A stretch of 9,476 nucleotides of DNA from Candidatus Bathyarchaeota archaeon (lineage in GTDB: Archaea > Thermoproteota > Bathyarchaeia > TCS64), in NCBI GenBank assembly GCA_030669135.1, contig DAOVEE010000062.1, forward strand, positions 1 to 9,476, written 5' to 3'. Shown here piece by piece: positions 1 to 5,269 of the stretch. Both the position numbers and the translations under genes were made by a program. How positions within the stretch are numbered: the stretch's first letter is position 1; every line of letters begins with the position of its first letter. A model generated the notes under the pieces. The model was given only the letters and a program-made list of their open reading frames with translations. It was not told the DNA's origin and searched no databases.

Positions 1-396
1 CGGCATCAAGATCCCGGCTATGGCGGTGTTCGAGATGAGGGTGAAGGCGTAGAAGGGCGGCGTCCAGCCCCATTTATACAGCAGGTAGACAGGGGCCCTA
101 GGGTGTATGATGGACAGCGCTATGAATGCCAGGAGGTCGGCGCCCCCGAACAGCCTGAAATAGCCGAGGACGAGCCCCACCGCGACCATGAAGCCAACCG
201 AGAACACAAGCTGACGCACTGTGAGGGTCCCAAGGAACAGCTCGTAGGCGTCGAGGACGAGGCCGGCCCCTCCGCCGGCGACCCACAGCATGTCATGTAT
301 CTCCCTGGTCCGGAGGTCCCTGAATGAGCCGTAGCCGAGCATGGCGACCGCTACGCCTGTCCTTAGCATGTCCAGGGTGAGTAGGCTCGGGCTCAT
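1..396 (-). CDS. Archaeal A24-family prepilin/preflagellin peptidase (FlaK/PibD-like), C-terminus cut by window edge
   Basis: This is a membrane aspartyl protease that would remove the short class III signal peptide from archaellin or type IV pilin precursors. The frame is open for all 132 codons from ATG at 396 to base 1, so the C-terminus lies outside the window. The two catalytic aspartates of the GxGD/A24 family are both visible: D27 in FRDLRTREI after the first hydrophobic segment, and D87 in the FGGAD motif. Their spacing of 60 residues is close to that known for FlaK and PibD. Hydrophobic segments lie at about 12-25, 38-50, 64-80 and 88-97, and another begins near 113. A TATA-like GTTAAAAAC (minus strand) is centred about 25 bases before the ATG, which fits a leaderless transcript and supports this start. 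The gene is divergent from the Nim-like gene. No pilin or archaellin gene is in view, so the substrate cannot be named. The family call is firm; the choice between FlaK, PibD and EppA type is not. Confidence 0.85.
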   Translation of the reverse strand, partial: MSPSLLTLDMLRTGVAVAMLGYGSFRDLRTREIHDMLWVAGGGAGLVLDAYELFLGTLTVRQLVFSVGFMVAVGLVLGYFRLFGGADLLAFIALSIIHPRAPVYLLYKWGWTPPFYAFTLISNTAIAGILMP

Positions 397-416
397 ACCC
401 TGAACACGGTGCACCC

Positions 417-425
417 GTTTTTAAC
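417..425 (-). promoter_or_regulatory. TATA-like box for the A24 peptidase gene
   Basis: The minus strand reads GTTAAAAAC, centred about 25 bases upstream of the ATG at 396. This is the archaeal TATA-to-start spacing expected for a leaderless mRNA. The call rests on position and composition only. Confidence 0.55.
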
Positions 426-459
426 TTTTGTAAACCCGGGATTCATGGTCTCCGCACAC

Positions 460-468
460 TTGATAAAC
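460..468 (+). promoter_or_regulatory. TATA-like box for the Nim-like flavoprotein gene
   Basis: TTGATAAAC is centred near 464. Transcription would start near 490, just ahead of the ATG at 496. The GTG reachable in frame at 409 lies upstream of this box, which argues against using that earlier start. Confidence 0.45.
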
Positions 469-495
469 AGCCGGCTCAGTCTTTCCATGGTTTTC

Positions 496-981
496 ATGCG
501 TTACCACATGAGGAGAGCCGACAAGGAGTTCACGGAGCCTGAGAAGCTCCGCGGGGTGCTCAAGGAGACGTGCTACATGACCCTGGCCATGGCGAGGGAC
601 GGCGAGCCCTACTTGGTCTCGCTGAGCCACGGCTACGACGAGGAGAGGAACTGCCTCTACTTCCACTGCACGGAGGAAGGCAAGAAGCTGGACTATATGC
701 GGGCTAACCCCGTTGTGTGGGGCCAGGTTATCGTGGACCACGGGTACGTCGAGAAGGAGTGCACCCACGACTACGTCACCGTCATGTTCAGTGGCCGGGT
801 GAACTTCATAGAGGACCCGGAGGAGAAGCGCCGCGCCCTCCGCACCATGCTGTGGCAGCTTGAGCCCGACGCCGAGGCCCGGGAGAGGCGGATGAACACC
901 GACGGACTGGCCACGACGGTGTTCGGCAGGATAGACGTCGAGCACATGACGGGGAAGAAGACCCAGGAGATCGATCTATAG
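496..981 (+). CDS. Nim/PPOX-type FMN-binding split-barrel protein (pyridoxamine 5'-phosphate oxidase-like)
   Basis: This is a small soluble flavoprotein of the pyridoxamine 5'-phosphate oxidase-like superfamily, closest in pattern to the NimA/nitroimidazole-resistance group. Visible family features are the N-terminal MRRADKEFTEPEKL, a strand pattern around PYLVSLSHGYD, the helix EGKKLDYMRANP, and the region ending in YVTVMFSGRVNFIEDPEEK, where these proteins shape the flavin pocket. From ATG 496 it is 161 residues long, usual for the group. ATGs at 487 and 508 are alternatives: 508 gives the family-typical MRR start, while the TATA-like box favours 487 or 496. The in-frame GTG at 409 would add an unlikely N-terminus that overlaps both promoters. 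The family includes flavin reductases and heme- or F420-binding members, so the substrate is unknown. It stands alone between a divergent peptidase gene and a separately promoted RDD gene. Confidence 0.8.
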   Translation: MRYHMRRADKEFTEPEKLRGVLKETCYMTLAMARDGEPYLVSLSHGYDEERNCLYFHCTEEGKKLDYMRANPVVWGQVIVDHGYVEKECTHDYVTVMFSGRVNFIEDPEEKRRALRTMLWQLEPDAEARERRMNTDGLATTVFGRIDVEHMTGKKTQEIDL

Positions 982-1021
982 CTCCTTCTCCGCCTTGATT
1001 CTGAAGAGATTCTGAACAACT

Positions 1022-1032
1022 CTTAAAATAAC
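1022..1032 (+). promoter_or_regulatory. TATA-like box for the zinc-ribbon/RDD gene
   Basis: CTTAAAATAAC is centred about 22-23 bases ahead of the GTG at 1049. It suggests a separate leaderless transcript rather than read-through from the Nim-like gene. Confidence 0.5.
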
Positions 1033-1048
1033 CGCTGGCAATACCAAA

Positions 1049-1555
1049 GTGAAACCCGAGGAGGGCCAAGAGTTACCGTACTGTGAGACCTGCGGAGCCG
1101 AGCACGACGAAGACGCAGCCTTCTGCCCAAAGTGCGGCGCCAGTTTTAGCCCCGGCGGGGAGAGAGTGGTGGAGCTCGCCACATGGACGCAGAGGTTCAT
1201 AGCGTTGATCATCGACGGCATAATCCTCGCCATAATCGTAGCGTTCTTCCGGTTCCAAGGGGGGCCCCCGCCCTTCGGGATGAGCTTCCGGTTCGGCGTG
1301 GACAACATTCTGGGCTTCCTCTACTTCATGTTCATGGACCACTACTACGGGCAGAGCGTCGGCAAGAAGGTGATGAACCTCAGGGTAACCAGGGTGGATG
1401 GGGCGCCCCTAGAACTCATGGACGCCGCCATAGAGGCCTTCGGCAAGGTGTTCCTGCTGCCCATAGACTTCCTCATAGGCTTTTTCATGTTCAGGGATAG
1501 GAACCAGAGGCTCTTCAACCACCTGAGTGATACCGTGGTCATCAGGGAGTTGTAG
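1049..1555 (+). CDS. Zinc-ribbon + RDD-domain membrane protein
   Basis: The 168-residue protein has two parts. Residues 12-29 form a four-cysteine zinc ribbon (CETC, ten residues, CPKC). From about residue 45 an RDD-family membrane domain follows, with the diagnostic Arg and first Asp at R49 and D56 in QRFIALIIDG. About three membrane segments lie near 50-66, 85-102 and 128-148, with the family-typical SVGKKVMNLRV between the last two. At the third diagnostic acidic position (RLFNHLSDT) an Asn, N157, appears where Asp is usual. RDD proteins are poorly understood; some have been linked to ion exchange or transport, so no substrate is given. A zinc ribbon ahead of RDD is a recurrent archaeal and bacterial arrangement. 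The GTG start lies one TATA-spacing downstream of 1022-1032 and directly precedes the zinc ribbon. The last 14 bases overlap a possible small minus-strand ORF. Confidence 0.85.
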   Translation: MKPEEGQELPYCETCGAEHDEDAAFCPKCGASFSPGGERVVELATWTQRFIALIIDGIILAIIVAFFRFQGGPPPFGMSFRFGVDNILGFLYFMFMDHYYGQSVGKKVMNLRVTRVDGAPLELMDAAIEAFGKVFLLPIDFLIGFFMFRDRNQRLFNHLSDTVVIREL

Positions 1556-1658
1556 CCTGGGGATTGTACCTGAAACCATATACGTTCGGTGCCTCCCTGC
1601 CGAGCCCCGCCTTCACGGCATTGCTGTATATGAGCCCCACGACTCCGGCCGCCTGCAT
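1542..1658 (-). CDS. Unrecognised 38-aa ORF, or C-terminal remnant of a lost gene
   Basis: On the minus strand, ATG at 1658 opens a 38-codon frame (MQAAGVVGLIYSNAVKAGLG, then 18 more residues) ending with TGA at 1542-1544, inside the 3' end of the RDD gene. Without the ATG the same frame extends back to a TAA near 1686, adding FESDAAC. Third positions are mostly G or C and ATA/AGG codons occur, as in the intact GC-rich genes nearby. The composition looks like protein rather than spacer. GC content falls sharply just upstream of the frame, where the AT-rich island begins. One reading is a leaderless small gene, since a weak AATAAC lies about 26 bases before the ATG. The other is the C-terminal stub of a gene whose front was replaced by the island. 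I recognise no family. Confidence is low that it is expressed and moderate that it was once coding. Confidence 0.3.
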   Translation of the reverse strand: MQAAGVVGLIYSNAVKAGLGREAPNVYGFRYNPQATTP

Positions 1659-1725
1659 GCATGCGGCGTCGCTCTCAAAGAGTTATTGGGCGTGGGTCTC
1701 AGCGGAGATATTATTGACCAACACA

Positions 1726-1763
1726 CTTTGAGTTTCTTTGATTCTTTCTTCTTTTCTATCTAT
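1726..1763 (+). terminator. T-rich stretch, possible archaeal terminator of the RDD transcript
   Basis: The plus strand carries repeated runs of T (TTTCTTTG, TTTCTTCTTTTC) about 170-210 bases after the RDD stop codon. Archaeal polymerase terminates at U-rich tracts without needing a hairpin. The distance from the stop codon makes this tentative. Confidence 0.3.
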
Positions 1764-1883
1764 CAATATATATGTAAACCAACACATAATTCTAGAATGA
1801 GTGAATAAGATTCTATCTTCGAATGAGAAGAAACGGGGGAGCCGAACTCAGTATACTTAACTATATAGAAAAACGTCCTATTT
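1764..1883. other. Non-coding AT-rich spacer downstream of the ABC permease
   Basis: No plausible gene is seen here. It contains a short perfect palindrome ATTCTAGAAT at 1789-1798. On the minus strand it has a CGTTTTTCT tract at 1867-1875, just past the permease stop, that could end the permease transcript. Confidence 0.4.
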
Positions 1884-3092
1884 TCACTCATGCCGTAAAG
1901 CCTCAACTGGGTTCAGCTTTGATGCATTCCATGCTGGATAGAGCCCACTAATTACGCTAGTAATCACTGCAAATAATACCGCAAATAACCCAAGCTTAAC
2001 AGTCGGAACCACACCTACTCCAACATAAGAACCAATGACCATACCTAGAATAAATCCCAAAATAGCACCAATAACACCGCCAACAACTCCAGTTAAGGCA
2101 GCCTCAAAAATAAACATAACAAGAATATCAACACTTTTAGCGCCAATTGCCTTCAAAGTACCAATCTCCTTAGTTCGTTCCATGACCGAGACGATCATGG
2201 TATTAACGATGCCAACACCCGCCACTAAGAGACTAATAGCCGCAATACCGCCAAGAACAGCCTCAAGAGTACCTATAACCGAGTTAATGGTATCCATAGT
2301 ACCAGCAGCAGTCATCGCAGTAACACCATCTATCTTTGACTCAATAAGCGCAGCAAGAGGCTCCACTATGTCGCTGTCCTCAGCGAGAACCTGAATACTA
2401 TCATATACACCCTCAGTCTCAAAAAACTGTTCACAGGTTTTCAAAGGTATAAAAAAATCAGTGTCCCCACCAAACGTTCCACCGGTCTCTTCTAATACTC
2501 CAATTACTCGAACTGTGAGCTCTTTGATCTCACCTTTTACCTCTGCTTGTATTGTTATTCGGTCCCCAATCTCAACAAGTGGTTTATTGTTTGGGTCTGG
2601 AACAGAGATAGAATATCCTATTATCGCTACTGCGTCGTCGCTTCTTTTTATAGTTCGACCGCTTTCGATCTTAGTTCCTTCGTTTATGAGGAAGTATGTT
2701 TCAGTTACACCGGTTATCGAGACTGTGTAAATATCTCCTTTCAACGAAAACCATGCTCCACCTCCTGACACGGTTGGAGCAATTAAATCGACACCTGGGA
2801 GTTTTTCAATAATATCGATTTCTCTCCAATCTAGAGACGCAGTCACAGCGTTCTGTTCCGTAGGTCCTGATCTTGAATGGGGACCAAATCTCCCTCCCGC
2901 TACAACTGTAATAGTGTTTCCGCCTAAACCTCCTAGTTGGCCTGATATTTCATTATTCAATCCCTGTGTTAAGGCGATGAGTCCTGTAATTGCAGCTACT
3001 CCAATCAATATCCCTACGAGATTAAGGGCGAACCTGAACTTTTTTGCCATCAAGCCTTCGAAGGACATTAACGCTACATCAGGAATTTTCAA
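1884..3092 (-). CDS. MacB/FtsX-type ABC transporter permease
   Basis: This 402-residue membrane protein has the layout of MacB/LolC/FtsX-type permeases. An N-terminal helix and TM1 lie at about 20-43 (LVGILIGVAAITGLIALTQG). A large extracytoplasmic MacB-type periplasmic-core domain spans about 45-270. Three C-terminal membrane segments lie near 280-305, 328-355 and 365-388. Family hallmarks are the cytoplasmic loop ERTKEIGTLKAIGAK and the C-terminal GLYPAWNASKLNPVEALRHE. Such permeases work with a LolD/MacB-like ATPase to export or mechanically move substrates at the membrane, but no ATPase gene is adjacent and the substrate is unknown. The first start available after an in-frame TGA is TTG at 3092; ATG at 3068 would shorten the N-terminal helix by eight residues. 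The gene looks intact but is markedly AT-richer than its neighbours, which suggests transfer. Confidence 0.9.
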   Translation of the reverse strand: MKIPDVALMSFEGLMAKKFRFALNLVGILIGVAAITGLIALTQGLNNEISGQLGGLGGNTITVVAGGRFGPHSRSGPTEQNAVTASLDWREIDIIEKLPGVDLIAPTVSGGGAWFSLKGDIYTVSITGVTETYFLINEGTKIESGRTIKRSDDAVAIIGYSISVPDPNNKPLVEIGDRITIQAEVKGEIKELTVRVIGVLEETGGTFGGDTDFFIPLKTCEQFFETEGVYDSIQVLAEDSDIVEPLAALIESKIDGVTAMTAAGTMDTINSVIGTLEAVLGGIAAISLLVAGVGIVNTMIVSVMERTKEIGTLKAIGAKSVDILVMFIFEAALTGVVGGVIGAILGFILGMVIGSYVGVGVVPTVKLGLFAVLFAVITSVISGLYPAWNASKLNPVEALRHE

Positions 3093-3176
3093 AAAGGATT
3101 CATCCGTTCATCTCTTGAATAATTTCGGCTGTTAATGAAGTTCAAATTCATGTTTATGAGGGATATGTACTAGCGT

Positions 3177-3206
3177 CCTTTTTAAACGAATTTCAAATTT
3201 ATACCT
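3177..3206 (-). promoter_or_regulatory. Candidate TATA boxes for the ABC permease
   Basis: On the minus strand two A/T-rich TATA-like sites lie upstream of the permease: GGTATAAATTT (about 3195-3206) and GTTTAAAAAGG (3177-3187). Either would give a leader of roughly 60-90 bases before the TTG start. The surrounding sequence is AT-rich, so a chance match is quite possible. Confidence 0.3.
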
Positions 3207-3369
3207 AATTTAGAGCAGAACATATTGTCATACGCGAGCAATTGTTTCTAGCCTGACTTGAATTAAGTCCTTCAGGTTTCTTTAATGCAGTATCTTCATT
3301 TTGAGAATATCGATAAAGATCAAGCCTCTGTCTGAACTTGGCGAGCTAGCTCTCCCACCTTACCCCGTG

Positions 3370-3594
3370 TCAGAAGCCGTGGCCCACCCTCCTACAGACA
3401 TCCATGCCCACGTACTCGTAGGATCTCTCAGCCTCCCGGCGCGCGGTCTCCATGACCTCGTCCACATCCACGCACTTTATCTTCGAGCCTTCCATGAGGG
3501 TCTCGCCGTCGACGATGACGGTGCCTTAGTCGTCCATGGCGAGGACGTAGCCGCCCGTTATCAGCAGGTCTACCTTTTCCTTCAAGGGGATCAC
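3370..3594 (-). pseudogene. Amidohydrolase-family pseudogene (internal deletion plus premature stop)
   Basis: Read on the minus strand from GTG 3594, the frame gives KEKVDLLITGGYVLAMDD, a TAA stop at 3526-3528, then GTVIVDGETLMEGSKI. This is the typical N-terminal beta-sandwich start of a chlorohydrolase/MTA-SAH-deaminase-like amidohydrolase, in which the stop probably replaces a Glu codon. It then passes in frame into KCVDVDEVMETARREAE and ends RRVGHGF with TGA at 3370. That resembles the C-terminal end of the same family, where helix residues follow the metal-dependent barrel. The roughly 350 residues with the metal-binding HxH motif and the catalytic barrel are missing, so the product cannot be an enzyme. 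The start overlaps the amidase stop (GTGA at 3591-3594), showing that it was a coupled operon member before decay. The family assignment is by N-terminal pattern; the deletion point is near 3476-3480. Confidence 0.75.
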
Positions 3595-4979
3595 GGGGTG
3601 AATCTGTCGGGATGCATCATGTGCCACTTGGTGCGGCTTTGGTACTCGACGGCGACGGATAGGACGCCGTTCTCGCCGTAGGCCCTCCCCATGAACTGGA
3701 TGCCAGTGGGCAGCCCTTCGCCGTCGAAGCCGCTGGGCACGGATATGGCTGGCAGCCCCGCGCCGTTGCCCAGGGCGCCCATGATGTCCCGGGTGGTGCC
3801 TGGGGTGACATTCCTGAACTCTTTATCTATCTCTGGGACGGTGGTGCCGCGGCTGGGCGCCGCGACGGCGTCGTACTGCTCCATGACGTCCTCGGCGATC
3901 CGTGCCATCCTCTCCCTGAGCCGCAGGGCCTTGAGGTAGTCCTTGGCGAGGACGGCTGTCCTGGAGTAGGGGCCGTACCTGCACTCGGGGGCGGTGAGGC
4001 CCCTGGCGAGCCCCCGCTCGGTGAACTCATCGAAGGCGCTGGCGGCCTCGGCGTTGAGTATGGTCCTGGTCACGGCCTCGTAGGGGAACTCCGGGAACTC
4101 GATCTCCTCCACCTCTGCGAACCTCTCCACGGCCCTCATGGCTTCGTCGAAGTTACGTGAGACGGGCTCGGCGACGCCGTCGGTGACCCCCTTCGGCACG
4201 GCGACCCTGAGGCCGTCTCTCTTCAACGCGTACCTGTACGGCCTCTTCGAGGTGGTCCGGTCCTTGGGGTCGTGTCCGGCGACGGCCTCCAGCACTATGC
4301 CGCAGCAGTCCGCGGTCTGGCAGAGGGGGCCCAGCTTGTCGAGGGTCCAGCTGAGGGCCATGGCGCCGTGCCTGCTGACCCTGCCGTAGGTAGGCCGTAG
4401 GCCGCTGACGCCGCAGTTGTTGGCCGGGCTGAGGATGCTGCCCCACGTCTCGCTGCCGATGGCGAAGGGGACGAGGCCGGCGCCCACGGCGGCCCCTGAG
4501 CCGCTGCTGCTGCCGCCGCTCCAGTGCCCCTGGCTCCAGGGGGTAGCGCAGGGCCCCGTGAAGCTGGCGTTGGGCTGCCTGTACCCCATGCCCCCCGCCA
4601 GCTCTATCATGGCGAGCTTGGCGAGGAGGACCGCCCCCGCGTCTTCCAGCTTCCTCACCACGGTGGCGTCGTAGTCGAACACCCGGTCCTTGAAGGGGGT
4701 GGCGCCCCAGGTCGTCGGTATCCCGGCGGTGGCGAGCAGGTCCTTGCCTCCCCAAGGTATACCGTGCAGGGGGCCCTTGACTTTGCCTTTCTTGATCTCT
4801 TCCTCGGCTCTCTTCGCCTGTTTGATGGCTCGTTCCTTGGTCAGGGTAACGACGGCGTTGAGGGTGGGTCCATGCTCCTCCAGCCGCTCTAGGAAGGTCT
4901 CGGCGAGTTCTACGGGTGAAACCTCACGGTTCTTTATGCTCTCGGAGAGCTTCCTCAAGGGCGTGTAGACGGGGTTCAC
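3591..4979 (-). CDS. Amidase-signature family hydrolase
   Basis: This 462-residue amidase of the Ser-cisSer-Lys class hydrolyses a C-N amide bond in an unknown substrate. The triad can be placed: Lys79 in HGIPWGGKDLL, cis-Ser157 in the Gly/Ser-rich loop WSGGSSSGSG, and nucleophile Ser181 in GSETWGSIL. The 24-residue gap between the serines matches GatA and FAAH. The usual nucleophile loop is GSDTGGS; here D is E and the first G of the GG pair is W, which suggests a sub-clade with altered pocket geometry. It is unlikely to be GatA of tRNA amidation because its partner is not a true GatC and no GatB is present. The GTG start overlaps the stop of the upstream small gene (GTGA, 4976-4979), and its own stop overlaps the start of the amidohydrolase pseudogene. 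It is probably co-transcribed from the promoter at 5199-5207. Confidence 0.9.
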   Translation of the reverse strand: MNPVYTPLRKLSESIKNREVSPVELAETFLERLEEHGPTLNAVVTLTKERAIKQAKRAEEEIKKGKVKGPLHGIPWGGKDLLATAGIPTTWGATPFKDRVFDYDATVVRKLEDAGAVLLAKLAMIELAGGMGYRQPNASFTGPCATPWSQGHWSGGSSSGSGAAVGAGLVPFAIGSETWGSILSPANNCGVSGLRPTYGRVSRHGAMALSWTLDKLGPLCQTADCCGIVLEAVAGHDPKDRTTSKRPYRYALKRDGLRVAVPKGVTDGVAEPVSRNFDEAMRAVERFAEVEEIEFPEFPYEAVTRTILNAEAASAFDEFTERGLARGLTAPECRYGPYSRTAVLAKDYLKALRLRERMARIAEDVMEQYDAVAAPSRGTTVPEIDKEFRNVTPGTTRDIMGALGNGAGLPAISVPSGFDGEGLPTGIQFMGRAYGENGVLSVAVEYQSRTKWHMMHPDRFTP

Positions 4980-5176
4980 ACGTCGTCCCTCCTGTAGGGC
5001 TTGAAGACGCTGAAAGGCTCGTCCCAGTTGCCCAGCTCCACCTTCCTGAGCTCCATCGAGGTCTCGACGATCCTCTCGACGGCCTTCTTCACCTCGTCGA
5101 GCTCCTCCTCTGTGATCTTGTCTCCGTACTTCTCCTTGACGAGACTGAACAGGGTCTCGGCTTCCTCTGAGTCCAT
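4976..5176 (-). CDS. GatC/AtzG-like small amidase partner protein
   Basis: This 66-residue, mostly helical, charged protein (LVKEKYGDKITEEELDEVKK) ends in LGNWDEPFSVFKPYR. That tail resembles GatC and AtzG-type proteins, in which an N-terminal helical part and a conserved extended tail with an EP..F.P core wrap around an amidase-signature subunit and stabilise it. Its place directly before the amidase, with a four-base GTGA overlap between its stop and the amidase start, supports a stoichiometric complex. The ATG is 27 bases downstream of the centre of a GTTTTAAAC TATA-like box, so it probably opens a leaderless operon mRNA. Assignment is by size, tail motif and context; overall similarity to well-studied GatC is weak. 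Confidence 0.65.
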   Translation of the reverse strand: MDSEEAETLFSLVKEKYGDKITEEELDEVKKAVERIVETSMELRKVELGNWDEPFSVFKPYRRDDV

Positions 5177-5198
5177 GGTATATTGGTGTGGGCCCTGT

Positions 5199-5207
5199 GT
5201 TTAAAAC
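5199..5207 (-). promoter_or_regulatory. TATA-like box of the amidase operon
   Basis: The minus strand reads GTTTTAAAC, centred about 27 bases before the ATG at 5176. It fits a leaderless transcript covering the GatC-like gene, the amidase and the amidohydrolase pseudogene. Confidence 0.55.
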
Positions 5208-5228
5208 ACTGATTTGATGGAGTCTGTC

Positions 5229-5240
5229 TCTATAATATTC
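5229..5240 (+). promoter_or_regulatory. TATA-like box of the sensor kinase gene
   Basis: TCTATAATATTC is centred near 5234, about 36 bases before the TTG start. This implies a short leader of about ten bases. It is divergent from the amidase-operon promoter, with about 25 bases between the two boxes. Confidence 0.45.
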
Positions 5241-5269
5241 AAAAGAAGTTCAGCAGAGTTCAATTCATC

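Larger units (their letters stand above)
1690..3320. other. AT-rich island, probable horizontally acquired or recently inserted segment
   Basis: Base composition changes abruptly inside this interval. A sampled 60-base block at 2041-2100 is 40% G+C, against 62% for a block at 6841-6900 in the flanking type of sequence. The permease inside it uses many A/T-ending codons, unlike the other genes of the window. Boundaries are approximate. No transposase, integrase, tRNA gene, terminal inverted repeats or target-site duplication was seen at either end. The segment lies between a possible gene remnant on the left and a definite amidohydrolase pseudogene on the right. Confidence 0.6.

Noticed and set aside
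409..495. N-terminal extension of the Nim-like protein from the in-frame GTG at 409
   Set aside because: It lies upstream of the probable TATA box, overlaps the divergent promoter and adds residues that do not look like the family N-terminus.
421..945. Minus-strand open frame of 174 codons
   Set aside because: It is antisense to the Nim-like gene and shows no family motif; the plus-strand reading is clearly the gene.
1654..1664. TGCATGCATGC repeat-like palindrome
   Set aside because: It is a short alternating sequence inside coding-like DNA, likely chance, with no partner copy seen.
3342..3351. GAGCTAGCTC palindrome near the right edge of the AT-rich island
   Set aside because: It is ten bases with no matching copy at the left edge, so it is not evidence for an insertion site.
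3301..3681. Plus-strand open frame of 126 codons
   Set aside because: It is the opposite-strand shadow of the amidohydrolase pseudogene and the amidase 3' end; the minus-strand reading matches a known family and this one does not.
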